Shown here in pieces: positions 28,292-37,452 of a DNA stretch of 49,771 nucleotides. The DNA comes from Brevundimonas sp. UBA4553 (GTDB lineage Bacteria; Pseudomonadota; Alphaproteobacteria; Caulobacterales; Caulobacteraceae), in NCBI RefSeq assembly GCF_002387245.1, contig NZ_DGLD01000022.1, forward strand, positions 1 to 49,771, read 5' to 3'. Position numbers and translations under genes: made by a program. Positions within the stretch are counted from its first letter, which is position 1. Each line of letters opens with the position of its first letter. The notes under the pieces are model-generated. The model ran no database searches, was not told where the DNA came from, and saw only the letters and a list, made by a program, of their open reading frames with translations.

Positions 28292-30136
28292 TTAGGCGGG
28301 CGTCCAGGCGTTCAGGGTCCGCTCCAGCACCGTCAGTGGCACGCCGCCCAGGTTCAGGCCGGTGTCATGGAAGCCCTTGATGTCGAAGCGGTCGCCCAGA
28401 CGTCTCTTGGCGTCCTCGCGCAGCTTGACCCAGGTGGTGTGGCCGACCTTGTAGCTGGACGCCTGACCCGGCCAGACGCAGTAGCGCTCGACCTCGGTGG
28501 CGACGCTGCTTTCCTGATCGCCCAGGGTTTCGACCATGTAGCGGATGCCCTGCTCACGGCTCCAGCGCTTGTGGTGCAGGCCGGAATCCACGACCAGGCG
28601 CGCGGCGCGGAACATCAGCGACTGCAGATAGCCGATCTGGCCGAAGGGATCGTTCTCATAGGCCCCGATCTCGTCCGCCAGCTGCTCGGCGTACAGGCCC
28701 CAGCCCTCGGAATAGGCCGAGAAGCCCATCACCTTCATCAGCAGCGGCGTGTCCGGCTTCTCCTGTTGCAGGGCGATCTGGAAGTGATGGCCCGGCACCG
28801 CCTCGTGATAGGTCAGGGTCGGCAGGGTCCACTTGGGCCATTCCGCCGTGTCGCGCAGGTTGATGTAGTAGGCGCCCGGACGCGAGCCATCCAGAGCCGG
28901 CGACTGGTAGTAGCCGCCCGGCGCCCCGGCCTCGATGGCCACCGGCACGCGCTTGATGTCGCAAGGCGAGGTAGGCAGGCGGCCGAAGTATTCCGGCATC
29001 CGCGCCTGCATGGCGACCATCTGGACGTTCAGTTCCTTGATCAGCTCTTCCTTGGCCGCGTCCGTGTTCGGATAGACGAAGCGCGGATCCTTGCCGAGGG
29101 CGCCGATGCGCTCGCCGACCGAACCCTGGGTCAGGCCCTGGGCCTTGAGCAGGGCGTCGGCGCGAGCCGAGATCTCCGCCACCTGCTCCAGCCCCATCTG
29201 ATGCACCTCGTCCGGCGTCATCGACGAGGTGGTGAAGTATTTCAGCCCGAACCGGTAATAGTCCTCGCCCTTGGGCAGGCGCCAGACGCCGCCGTCGTGC
29301 GTCGCGCCGGGACGCACCGCCTTCAAGGCGTCGGCCTGACGCTGAATGGCCGGATAGACTTCCGTGGTCAGGATGGCCTGGGCGCGCGCGGCCCAGTCGC
29401 CGGGGATGTTCTTCTCGGCCGTTCGACGCGCCAGGGACTGGCTCATGACCGACTCCGCCGCGGCCGTGCCGGTGATGGCCGCCATCTGGGTCAGGGTGCG
29501 GTCAATGACGAAGTCGGGCGGCACCGCGCCGGCGGCGAAGTCGGCCTGCATCCGGGCGCGTTCGTCGTCCAGACCCTTGGCGAAGTCCGACAGGCGCGAC
29601 AGGTAGGCGTCGGCGTCGTCCGCCGCCTCGATGCGGTGCTGGCTGTCGAGGAAGTCCGGGATCTGCTGATAGGATCCGCCCAGCTGGCTGACCGTATAGG
29701 GCGAGGGGAACATGCCGCCGCCGTAGGGGAAGTCGTAGCCCTCCATCACCGTGTCGCCGAAGAAGTCCAGCGAGTCGTAATAGGTCTGCTCTTCGGTGGT
29801 CAGCTGGGCCTTGTCGATGGCCTTCACCGCCTTCATGCCGTCGATGAACTTGACCTTGTCGGCGTCGATCTTGGCCTGGGACCGGTCGCTCAGCTTGAAG
29901 CGGGCCTGCGCCATCGGTCCCCGGTCCATGCCCAGCATGGTCAGGGTCTCCGGGTCGGACAGGATCATTTCCTGCGCGATCTTGTCCAGCAGGGCCAGGA
30001 ACTGGGCCGAGGCGGGTCCGGAGGCCTGGCCGGCAGCCGGCGCGGCGGCGGTCTGGGCGAACGCACGGGCGACGCCCGAGGTCGCGAACGCGCCTCCCAG
30101 GGCGGCGGACATCAACAGGCGACGACGATCCATCAT
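28292..30136 (-). CDS. Tat-exported DUF885 family protein, copy 2
   Basis: 614 residues, starting MMDRRRLLMSAALGG with GGAGGA about seven bases upstream. Again a twin-arginine signal, a DUF885 body with YHEAVPGHHFQIALQ (about residue 440), YPNTDAAKEELI, SPALDGSRPGAYYINLRD and ERYCVWPGQASSYKVGH. It is the first gene of a two-gene tandem; the two paralogues share these motifs in the same order but differ considerably, so the duplication is old. It follows the small unknown protein of the formaldehyde operon by about 115 bases and may have its own promoter. Confidence 0.88.
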   Translation of the reverse strand: MMDRRRLLMSAALGGAFATSGVARAFAQTAAAPAAGQASGPASAQFLALLDKIAQEMILSDPETLTMLGMDRGPMAQARFKLSDRSQAKIDADKVKFIDGMKAVKAIDKAQLTTEEQTYYDSLDFFGDTVMEGYDFPYGGGMFPSPYTVSQLGGSYQQIPDFLDSQHRIEAADDADAYLSRLSDFAKGLDDERARMQADFAAGAVPPDFVIDRTLTQMAAITGTAAAESVMSQSLARRTAEKNIPGDWAARAQAILTTEVYPAIQRQADALKAVRPGATHDGGVWRLPKGEDYYRFGLKYFTTSSMTPDEVHQMGLEQVAEISARADALLKAQGLTQGSVGERIGALGKDPRFVYPNTDAAKEELIKELNVQMVAMQARMPEYFGRLPTSPCDIKRVPVAIEAGAPGGYYQSPALDGSRPGAYYINLRDTAEWPKWTLPTLTYHEAVPGHHFQIALQQEKPDTPLLMKVMGFSAYSEGWGLYAEQLADEIGAYENDPFGQIGYLQSLMFRAARLVVDSGLHHKRWSREQGIRYMVETLGDQESSVATEVERYCVWPGQASSYKVGHTTWVKLREDAKRRLGDRFDIKGFHDTGLNLGGVPLTVLERTLNAWTPA

Positions 30137-30250
30137 AGGGCTTCCTCCCAAAAGCGATGGAAGGGGACACTATCGAAGCGGAGCCGCCCCGCAAGGCGTC
30201 TTGATCACGGGGCGGATGAAGTTTCCTCCATCCTTCGCCCCCGTGAGGGG

Positions 30251-30496
30251 TTAGCCCGGCTGAACGTGGGCCTTGAGGCAGTCGCGCACCGCCTTCTTCA
30301 GATCGCCGGGCGCATTGGGTTCGTCCACGCCCTCAGCCGCCAGCACCGCCCGCATGGCCGCATCCAGCCCCTTGGGCAGGGCCTCGATCACCCGCTTCTG
30401 TCCCTTTTCGTGCAGGCAGAAGCCGACCTCGCTGCACAGGGCGGCGAACATCGCGTCGAAGTCCACGTGGTCGAAATTGGGGGCGGCGTCGGTCAT
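30251..30496 (-). CDS. Small protein of an unrecognised family (LCxxxGFCxH), copy A
   Basis: 81 residues, cytoplasmic in character, no signal or membrane segment. It starts six bases after the fghA stop, so the two are almost certainly one transcript with coupled translation. The core ALCSEVGFCLH...RVIEALP...AVLAAEGVD..LKKAVRD is shared with the 76-residue protein at 37769-37999, including two Cys and one His. I do not recognise the family. The Cys-x5-Cys-x-His spacing could bind a metal, but this is speculative. Confidence 0.75.
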   Translation of the reverse strand: MTDAAPNFDHVDFDAMFAALCSEVGFCLHEKGQKRVIEALPKGLDAAMRAVLAAEGVDEPNAPGDLKKAVRDCLKAHVQPG

Positions 30497-30502
30497 GAAG
30501 TC

Positions 30503-31336
30503 TCAGGCTTTCAGGCGGCTCGCATGGAAGGCGACGTGGTCATCCACGAAGCTGGCCATGAAGAAGTAGGAATGATCATAGCCCGGCTGCATCCGCAGGG
30601 TCAGCCCCTGCCCGGCCTTTTTGGCCGCCGCGACCAGCAGTTCCGGCTTCAGCTGATCCGTCAGGAAGGGATCGGCGTCGCCCTGATCCACCAGTATGTC
30701 GTCAAACACGCCCGCCGCCGCGCCGCTCTCGATCAGCAGGGCTGCGTCGTGTTTCGCCCATCCGGCGCGGTCCTCGCCCAGATAGGCGTTGAACGCCTTC
30801 TCGCCCCAGGCGCAGCGCGTCGGCGACGAGATCGGCGCAAAGGCCGAGACCGACTGGAACAGCTCGGGATGGCGCAGGGCCAGGGTCAGCGCGCCGTGCC
30901 CGCCCATCGAATGGCCGAAGATGGAGCGCGTCTTGGTGGTCGGAAACTGGGCGTCGACCAGGGCGATCAGTTCGTCGGTGACGTAGGATTCCATGCGGAA
31001 ATGCGGCGCCCAGGGCGCTTCGGTGGCGTCAACATAGAAGCCCGCGCCCTGGCCCAGATCATAGGCGGCGTCGTCGGCCACGCCTTCACCACGAGGAGAG
31101 GTGTCGGGCGCGACGATGATGACGCCGTGCTCCGCGGCGGCCTTATAGGCCCCGGCCTTGGTGGTGAAATTATCCTCTGTGCAGGTCAGGCCCGACAGCC
31201 AGATCAGGACCGGGAACGGCCCCTCGCCCGCCGGGACGAAGACCGACAGGGTCATGGGCGTGCCGGTGGTCGCGCTGTCATGCTTCAGATAGCGCAGGGT
31301 TCCGCCGTGAACGGCGTGGGTCTTGGTCGTTTCCAT
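30503..31336 (-). CDS. fghA: S-formylglutathione hydrolase
   Basis: Hydrolyses S-formylglutathione to formate and glutathione, the second step of glutathione-dependent formaldehyde detoxification after adhC (34594-35700). 277 residues, the normal length. Alpha/beta hydrolase triad: S143 in FGHSMGGHGA, D222 in DQGDADPF, H255 in PGYDHSYFF; also WLSGLTCTEDNF, typical of esterase-D-like members. The start at 31336 (METTK) is preceded by GGAG. It is downstream of a lipoprotein gene by 19 bases. Confidence 0.96.
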   Translation of the reverse strand: METTKTHAVHGGTLRYLKHDSATTGTPMTLSVFVPAGEGPFPVLIWLSGLTCTEDNFTTKAGAYKAAAEHGVIIVAPDTSPRGEGVADDAAYDLGQGAGFYVDATEAPWAPHFRMESYVTDELIALVDAQFPTTKTRSIFGHSMGGHGALTLALRHPELFQSVSAFAPISSPTRCAWGEKAFNAYLGEDRAGWAKHDAALLIESGAAAGVFDDILVDQGDADPFLTDQLKPELLVAAAKKAGQGLTLRMQPGYDHSYFFMASFVDDHVAFHASRLKA

Positions 31337-31355
31337 CACAATCGAACTCCAGAAA

Positions 31356-31913
31356 TCAGTCGGGCCAGACCCGGGCCATGAAGGCGTCATCCAGTCGGCC
31401 GCCGTCCTTCGAGAACTGGCTGTACCAGTCGCGCGGGATCGGCGGGCTGGCCCCGGCCGGCGGGGCGCCGCCGCCCCAGGCGTCGAAGCCGACGCCGACC
31501 AGAATCGGCCCCTGGCGCACGGCGGGCGCCGGCACGGCCTCGACCGCCTTGACCACCGCCGCGATCGTCTCGGGGCTGGGAGCGGGTTCGCCGGTGACGA
31601 CCCAGGCCTTGGCCCGCCCGCCCGGCTTGACCATCAGCAACACCATGCCGGAGGCGCCGGGCTGGACCGGCGCGGCGCGCACGGCGCCCTCCGCCGCAAT
31701 CGTCGCCGCATTGACGTAGGGCGACAGGGCCGACACCTCGACCCGCGCCTTCATGACCGGATCGGGAAGATAGAGAACCACGTCCTTGCCCACCCAGGCC
31801 TCGGCGGGCGCCTCGGCCGCCGGCGCCACCTCGGCGCTCCGGTCGCAGGCCGCCAATCCGAGCGAGAGGCTGAACGCCGCCAGCCCCGCCGTCATCGCCG
31901 CTTTCGCCCTCAT
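31356..31913 (-). CDS. Putative lipoprotein of unknown function
   Basis: 185 residues. Signal peptide with lipobox L-A-A-C (GLAACDRS), so an outer- or inner-membrane-anchored periplasmic protein is predicted. The mature part has VGKDVVLYLPDPVMKARVEV and AKAWVVTGEPAPSPETI stretches and a Pro/Gly-rich segment (WGGGAPPAGASPPIPRDW). I do not recognise a domain. GGAGACGAG lies before the start at 31913. It precedes fghA by 19 bases and follows the 233-residue unknown gene by 68, suggesting it is part of the same long minus-strand operon. Confidence 0.72.
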   Translation of the reverse strand: MRAKAAMTAGLAAFSLSLGLAACDRSAEVAPAAEAPAEAWVGKDVVLYLPDPVMKARVEVSALSPYVNAATIAAEGAVRAAPVQPGASGMVLLMVKPGGRAKAWVVTGEPAPSPETIAAVVKAVEAVPAPAVRQGPILVGVGFDAWGGGAPPAGASPPIPRDWYSQFSKDGGRLDDAFMARVWPD

Positions 31914-31981
31914 CTCGTCTCCGCCTTCAAAGCTAAGGCCCTGCTTCTATCCCTTGCCGACCCAGGCAGATAGGCCCGCCG

Positions 31982-32683
31982 TCAGCCTTCGGGCGTCACC
32001 ACGCGCGTCGCCTGGCCGTTCTCGTCCTTGAAGGTGATGCGGGCGCCGCCGTCGGCCGCCACGCTCAGCACCAGGCGCGCCCGGCCCGCGCCGTCGCGCA
32101 GCACCAGTTCCGACGCGCCCGAGCCCTGACGCCCCAGGAACGCGCGGGGTTGCCCGTCCATATTGGCCGCCAGCATCGCCGCCTGCTGCTGTTCCGGCGT
32201 CAGGCCGGACAACCGGGTCAGGACGTCGTAGTCGATCGACTCCTCGGGCCGGTCGTTGACGAAGACGCCGGACACCCGGCGCGCGCCCTGCTGGAAACCC
32301 ATGATCTGGACGGTCTGATCCTGCTCGTAGCCGTCGAAAGTCAGGCTGCCGCCCGATGTCTTGACGCCGTCGGCGTTCTTGCCGCCGAACACCAGGCCGC
32401 CGACCTCGGTGCCTTCCTCGTTCATGAACAGCATCCCGGCCGTGTCCCGGCCCGTATGCGGAACCTCGCGCCCGCGATAGGGGATCTCGGGGAAGGATGT
32501 TTGGTTAGATATCACCATCCGCAGCGTGCCGTCCGGCTCACGCACATTGATGCGCTGGACGTCGATCTCGGTGAAGCGGGCCGGGCCGACACCCGACACC
32601 TCCCCCGAGACCATCACCCCCACGAAGACAGCCGTCAGAACGCCCGAATAGGCGATGAGGGCCTTTTGCGCGTCGAACTTCAT
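31982..32683 (-). CDS. Single-pass membrane protein of unknown function
   Basis: 233 residues from MKFDAQK, set by GGGAGG just upstream; the open frame extends 13 codons further without support. One membrane anchor at about residues 8-28 (LIAYSGVLTAVFVGVMVSG) is followed by an extracytoplasmic domain. The domain has repeated short strand-like units resembling a beta fold: FTEIDVQRINVREPDGTLR, GGLVFGGKNADG, LTFDGYEQDQTVQ, RAFLGRQGSG, ARITFKDENGQ. A similar architecture occurs in proteins annotated only as hypothetical. Function unknown. It lies between the VOC gene and the lipoprotein gene in the minus-strand operon. Confidence 0.75.
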   Translation of the reverse strand: MKFDAQKALIAYSGVLTAVFVGVMVSGEVSGVGPARFTEIDVQRINVREPDGTLRMVISNQTSFPEIPYRGREVPHTGRDTAGMLFMNEEGTEVGGLVFGGKNADGVKTSGGSLTFDGYEQDQTVQIMGFQQGARRVSGVFVNDRPEESIDYDVLTRLSGLTPEQQQAAMLAANMDGQPRAFLGRQGSGASELVLRDGAGRARLVLSVAADGGARITFKDENGQATRVVTPEG

Positions 32684-32762
32684 GATGATCCTCCCATTGA
32701 TCGCGGGTTGGTAACGGATCACGCCGACGTCGCCCCGTGGTCAGTTGTCGCAAGCTTGGCTT

Positions 32763-33149
32763 TTACGACGGCCGGTGAACGGCGCAGATCTTGTTGCCCG
32801 AAGGATCGCGCAGATAGGCCAGGTGCATCGCACCGAAGGGCGTGACGCGCGGCCCGGCCGGGTCCTCGATGGCCGTGCCGCCCGCCGCGACGCCGGCCTC
32901 GGCGAAGGCGATGACCGCCTCGGGGCTGGCCGCCGCGAAACCGATGGTGCCGCCGTTGGCGTGACAGGCCGCCTCGCCGTCGCGCGGCGTAACCACGCCC
33001 AGCATGCCGCGCGGCGTCATGTACCAGACGCCCGGCAGCGGCTGATCGCTGAAGACGCCGGGCTGGTGCCCCAGGGCGCCGAGCACCGCGTCATAGAATT
33101 TCTGCGACGCCTCGACGTCGTTGGCGCCCAGGGTGACGTGCGTGAACAT
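32763..33149 (-). CDS. VOC (glyoxalase/bleomycin-resistance) family protein
   Basis: 128 residues in one VOC unit: FTHVTLGANDVEASQKFYDAVLGALG at the N-terminus and AYLRDPSGNKICAVH at the C-terminus. The H in THVTLG and acidic/His positions in the C-terminal strand are plausible metal ligands. VOC proteins act as dimers on glutathione adducts, catechols or drugs; none can be assigned here. GGGAGAAAG precedes the start. Its place among formaldehyde-glutathione genes suggests a thiol-adduct substrate (inference). Confidence 0.87.
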   Translation of the reverse strand: MFTHVTLGANDVEASQKFYDAVLGALGHQPGVFSDQPLPGVWYMTPRGMLGVVTPRDGEAACHANGGTIGFAAASPEAVIAFAEAGVAAGGTAIEDPAGPRVTPFGAMHLAYLRDPSGNKICAVHRPS

Positions 33150-33204
33150 GGTCTTTCTCCCTCTTGTTCGCCCAAGCTTTAGGCAGATCAGTTTCTTTTG
33201 ACAA

Positions 33205-33621
33205 CTAACTGAGCGTGACGCCCAATTCGGGATGGTCGCGATAGTGCCGCAGGCGGCTCTCCAGCGAACCGACGTGCAATTCCAGTCGATGACCGTCCGG
33301 GTCGAGGAAGTAGAGCGACGCCCCTTCGCTGCCGTCTTCTTTCCAGACCGCCGCTACCGCACACACCCGCGCTGAAAGCGCCTCGAACGCCTCGGCTTCC
33401 ACGCTGAACGCCGCGTGGGTGTAGTCAGGGTGCGGCTCGCATCGCGCCGCCGCATCCAGCGACAGACACAGCCACAGGCCGCCCGCCTCCAGATAGGCCC
33501 CGCGCGCCCAGAGCGCTCTCAGATCACAGCCCAACAGGTCGCGATAGAAGGCGACCGAGCGGTCAAGATCGCTGACGGCGAACGTCAGATGGTTCAGTCC
33601 CGTGACCCTGGCCGTCGTCAT
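33205..33621 (-). CDS. FosA-like glutathione transferase (fosfomycin-resistance type VOC)
   Basis: 138 residues, the length of FosA (135-141). Metal ligands align with those of FosA: H11 (LNHLTFAV), H69 (YTHAAFSV) and E114 (HRLELHVG). The potassium-loop region WKEDGSEGASLYFLDPDG and the C-terminal HVGSLESRLRHY closely follow the FosA pattern. FosA adds glutathione to fosfomycin; chromosomal relatives may have other electrophilic substrates. The start at 33621 leaves 22 bases after the gfa stop. Clustering with glutathione-dependent genes fits a thiol transferase. Resistance is not demonstrated. Confidence 0.85.
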   Translation of the reverse strand: MTTARVTGLNHLTFAVSDLDRSVAFYRDLLGCDLRALWARGAYLEAGGLWLCLSLDAAARCEPHPDYTHAAFSVEAEAFEALSARVCAVAAVWKEDGSEGASLYFLDPDGHRLELHVGSLESRLRHYRDHPELGVTLS

Positions 33622-33643
33622 GCACCCAGCCTTTGGAAGCGGC

Positions 33644-34108
33644 TCACCTCGGCTTTGCCCCGTCACGGGCGTAGCCTTCCATCAATCCGGCATAGTCCTC
33701 TACCGGCGGAAACTCGGGATATTGCACCCGCGCGCCGGACTGGACCCCCAGCAAACGATCGGCAGCGCCCGTGTCCGCATAGGGCACGACCCAGCCCCCA
33801 TCATCCAGCAGGCTGGGTCGCAGGTTGACGAAGGCCCCGCCGGCGATGCCGTGCGTGAACAGCCAGGTCTTGCACGACGGACAGAAGTGATGCTCCGGCA
33901 CAGGATTGTGCAGGCCGCCGATCTCCGTCTCGCCCTCGACCGATAGCCCAGAGGCCGGCAGCATCAGGGTCAGCGAATAGGCCCCGCCCGTCAGCTTCTG
34001 GCAGGCCCGACAGTGACAGGCGGAAGCGAAAACCGGCGCCTCGGTGACTCGAACGCTTACCTGGCCGCACAGGCAGGCGCCCTTCCACGGCAGCTTCCAG
34101 TCACGCAT
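33644..34108 (-). CDS. GFA-family zinc protein
   Basis: 154 residues. Cysteine pairs typical of GFA: CLCG near residue 12, ACHCRACQ near 30-37, and CPSCKTW near 76-79, coordinating zinc. The family name comes from a glutathione-dependent formaldehyde-activating enzyme that speeds S-hydroxymethylglutathione formation, though later work disputes that role for some members. Here it lies in the operon with adhC and fghA, which supports a formaldehyde link. AAGGGA precedes the ATG at 34108. The adjoining bases 34126-34155 copy the end of adhC. Confidence 0.9.
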   Translation of the reverse strand: MRDWKLPWKGACLCGQVSVRVTEAPVFASACHCRACQKLTGGAYSLTLMLPASGLSVEGETEIGGLHNPVPEHHFCPSCKTWLFTHGIAGGAFVNLRPSLLDDGGWVVPYADTGAADRLLGVQSGARVQYPEFPPVEDYAGLMEGYARDGAKPR

Positions 34109-34125
34109 GGGCCAGTCCCTTCTTT

Positions 34126-34155
34126 TTAGAAGACGATCACCGAGCGAATGCTCTT
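34126..34155 (-). repeat. Duplicate of the 3' end of adhC
   Basis: These 30 bases match 34594-34623, the last ten codons of adhC including its stop, with one mismatch. The copies are in direct orientation, 468 bases apart. This is a remnant of a duplication or insertion next to gfa. Confidence 0.8.
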
Positions 34156-34174
34156 TGACAGTCAGCGCGCACGC

Positions 34175-34561
34175 TCAGGTATCTGGTCGCCAGACAGAGC
34201 CGTCGCCACTGACATCATAGAAGCCCACGCCATGCCGCTTGGCGAGGGTGAGCGCCAATTCCTGCGCCACATTAGCTCGGCTCCAGGCAAAACCCGCATA
34301 GATGGCGCTGGGCGCACAGGTGATATCCGCGGAATCGGAGGGTCTGAGCCACGGCCCTGTTCGCGAGGCGTGCGGGCCGTTCAACGCCCAAAATCGCCGC
34401 CGCATACCCGCTTCCCATCGCTGTAGAGCTGGCGAACAGACGGCGGGATCATTGTAGTCCCACGCGCCGTCCCAACGCATGAAGGCTTCGTACCAAACCT
34501 GAAAGGCTTCGCGGTCGATGGGAACGACGGACGGCTCGAACACCAAAAGATCTTAGCTCAT
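34175..34561 (-). pseudogene. Conserved unknown ORF with in-frame stop at codon 3
   Basis: On the reverse strand an ATG at 34561 (after GGCGAGG) reads Met-Ser-stop-Asp-Leu-Leu-Val-Phe-Glu and then continues open for a further 125 codons. The protein ends AIYAGFAWSRANVAQE...LAKRHGVGFYDVSGDG, typical of a small family that, as I recall it, begins MSYDL or MSFDL. So the TAA at 34555-34553 looks like a nonsense mutation of the third codon. Translation could restart at TTG 34546 or GTG 34543, but with no ribosome binding site, so it is either inactive or poorly expressed. It lies between two copies of the adhC end, i.e. in a segment that interrupts adhC-gfa. Confidence 0.65.
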
Positions 34562-34593
34562 CCTCGCCCCCGTCGCCGCTTCTCATCAGGATA

Positions 34594-35700
<1,107 letters not shown>

Positions 35701-35869
35701 GATGAGTGGTCCTTCGGACGCCCTAACGCTCGCGACGCGGTCGCTCGCTGCTTCAGGGACAGGAGGTGACTGAATTGGCGTCTGTTCTACGCCCGTCGCG
35801 GCGGGGCCGATATGGCGACAACCGCAAAACATTATTGTCGTGCTGCAACAATCATGATCGAACGTCCCC
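35701..35869. promoter_or_regulatory. Divergent adhC / LysR control region with LTTR-type operator
   Basis: ATTGT (35834-35838), nine bases, then ACAAT (35848-35852) form an inverted repeat of the LysR T-N11-A class (inner TTGTCG and CAACAA). It lies 18 bases before the LysR start and about 140 before adhC, consistent with an autoregulatory and activating site. Confidence 0.55.
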
Positions 35870-36754
35870 ATGAGCCGCTGGGACGGGATCGACGAATTCA
35901 CCGCTGTCGCCGAACAGGCCAGCTTCTCGGCCGCCGCCCGGCGGCTGGGCCTGTCGACCTCGGCCGTCAGCCGCGAAATCGCCCGGCTGGAGGATCGGCT
36001 ACAGACCCGCCTGCTCCACCGCACCACCCGCCGGGTCGAACTGACCGACGCGGGCCGCGACTTCCTCGCCCGCTGCCGCCGCCTGATCGACGAACGCGAC
36101 GAGGCCCTGGCCGCCGTCCAGCCCGACGATCAGGCCCCGCGCGGCCTGCTGCGGATGACCTGTTCGGTCTCCTATGGCGAGCGCTTCATCGCCCCCGCCG
36201 TCAACGCCTTCGCGCGCCAGAACCCGGAGCTGCGGATCGAGCTGGATCTGGACAACCGCCTGCGCGACCTGGTGGGCGACGGCTATGATCTGGCGGTGCG
36301 GTTCGGCCATCTGACCGACTCTCGCCTGATGGCGCGGCGACTGGCCTCGCGACGGCTGATCCTGTGCGCCAGTCCCGACTATCTGGCGCGGCGCGGCGCC
36401 CCGCGCGACCTGTCCGAGATCCCCAGCCACGACGGCCTGATCGGCTCAGCCGAGCACTGGCGCTTCACCGAGGCCGGGCGCGAGGTCAGCCTTCGCCCCT
36501 CCGGCCGCTGGCGCTGCAACTCCGGCGCGGCGGTGCTGGACGCGGCGCTGCAGGGGCTGGGCCTGTGCCAACTGCCCGACTTCTATGTTGCCGAGGCCTT
36601 GGCCTCGGGCGCCCTCGTCTCCCTGCTGGACGATGCTCGCCCGCCCGACGAAGGCGTCTGGGCCGTCCATCCCCACCCTCGCCACGTCCCGCCCAAGGTC
36701 CGCGCCATGATCGACTGGCTGCACGACAGTCTCGCCCAAAGGAGCCCCACATGA
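35870..36754 (+). CDS. LysR-family transcriptional regulator
   Basis: 294 residues: N-terminal winged helix-turn-helix (SFSAAARRLGLSTSAVSREIARLEDRLQTRLLHRTTRRVELT, described here by position, residues about 18-60), a linker helix, then a periplasmic-binding-like effector domain with RLRDLVGDGYDLAVRFG and LGLCQLPDFYVAEALASG. It resembles the DsdC/AmpR-like group that includes many regulators annotated as CrgA-type. It is divergent from adhC, so regulation of formaldehyde detoxification is a natural guess, and its stop overlaps the sirtuin start (ATGA). Confidence 0.92.
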   Translation: MSRWDGIDEFTAVAEQASFSAAARRLGLSTSAVSREIARLEDRLQTRLLHRTTRRVELTDAGRDFLARCRRLIDERDEALAAVQPDDQAPRGLLRMTCSVSYGERFIAPAVNAFARQNPELRIELDLDNRLRDLVGDGYDLAVRFGHLTDSRLMARRLASRRLILCASPDYLARRGAPRDLSEIPSHDGLIGSAEHWRFTEAGREVSLRPSGRWRCNSGAAVLDAALQGLGLCQLPDFYVAEALASGALVSLLDDARPPDEGVWAVHPHPRHVPPKVRAMIDWLHDSLAQRSPT

Positions 36755-37452
36755 ACCTTGTCGTCCTGACCGGCGCCGGCGTCTCGGCCGAAAGCGGCGT
36801 GCCGACGTTTCGCGCCTCGGACGGGTTGTGGGAGGGGCATCGCATCGAGGCGGTGGCGACGCCCGAGGGGTTCGCCGCCGACCCGGCCCTGGTGCAGGAC
36901 TTCTACAACCAGCGGCGTCGGCATCTGGCAGGAGTCCAGCCCAATGCGGCCCACCGCGCCCTGGCCGATCTGGCGGCGCGGTGGCGGGGCGACTTCCTGC
37001 TGGTGACGCAGAACGTCGACGACCTGCACGACCGGGCGCACGCCGAGACGCCGCCGCCCCCCGGCTTCGAGCTGATCCACATGCACGGCGAACTGCTGAA
37101 GGCGCGCTGCACCGCATCCGGAGTCGTCTGCGACTGGACCGGCGATCTGGAGGCCGCCCACGCCTCGCCGCATCATCCGCAGGGGACTTTACGCCCGCAC
37201 ATCGTCTGGTTCGGGGAGATGCCGCTGGCGATGGAGCGGATCGAGGCGGCGCTGGAGGCCTGCGACCTGTTCGTCTCCATCGGCACCTCGGGCGCGGTCT
37301 ATCCGGCGGCGGGCTTCGTGCAGTCGGCGCGGATGGCCGGAGCGCGGACGGTGGAGATCAATCTGGAGCCGACGCAGGGCGCGCGCCTGTTCGACGAGGG
37401 CGTCTATGGCCCCGCCTCCGAGACCGTGCCCGCCTTTTTCTCTAGCCTCTAG
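36751..37452 (+). CDS. cobB: CobB-type NAD-dependent protein deacylase (sirtuin)
   Basis: Removes acyl groups from lysines using NAD. 233 residues. Seen: NAD loop TGAGVSAESGVPTFR, FYNQRRR with Y52 and R55 (the class III Tyr-x2-Arg pair that accepts succinyl-lysine), TQNVDDLHDRA (Q87-D90), catalytic H112 in HMHGEL, and LRPHIVWFGEMPL. Only one CxxxxxC pair (RCTASGVVC) is visible where four-cysteine sirtuins bind zinc, as also in E. coli CobB. AAAGGAG precedes the start, which overlaps the LysR stop. Acs, a known CobB substrate in other bacteria, is encoded at 13471-15408. Confidence 0.93.
   Translation: MNLVVLTGAGVSAESGVPTFRASDGLWEGHRIEAVATPEGFAADPALVQDFYNQRRRHLAGVQPNAAHRALADLAARWRGDFLLVTQNVDDLHDRAHAETPPPPGFELIHMHGELLKARCTASGVVCDWTGDLEAAHASPHHPQGTLRPHIVWFGEMPLAMERIEAALEACDLFVSIGTSGAVYPAAGFVQSARMAGARTVEINLEPTQGARLFDEGVYGPASETVPAFFSSL

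Noticed and set aside
28367..31381. A 1004-codon forward open frame opposite DUF885 and fghA
   Set aside because: Antisense shadow of high-GC coding DNA; no motif, no ribosome binding site, and strong evidence for the reverse-strand genes.
33205..33621. Calling the FosA-like gene a confirmed fosfomycin resistance gene
   Set aside because: Ligand pattern supports the fold and metal site, but chromosomal FosA-like proteins often have unknown substrates and activity cannot be read from sequence.
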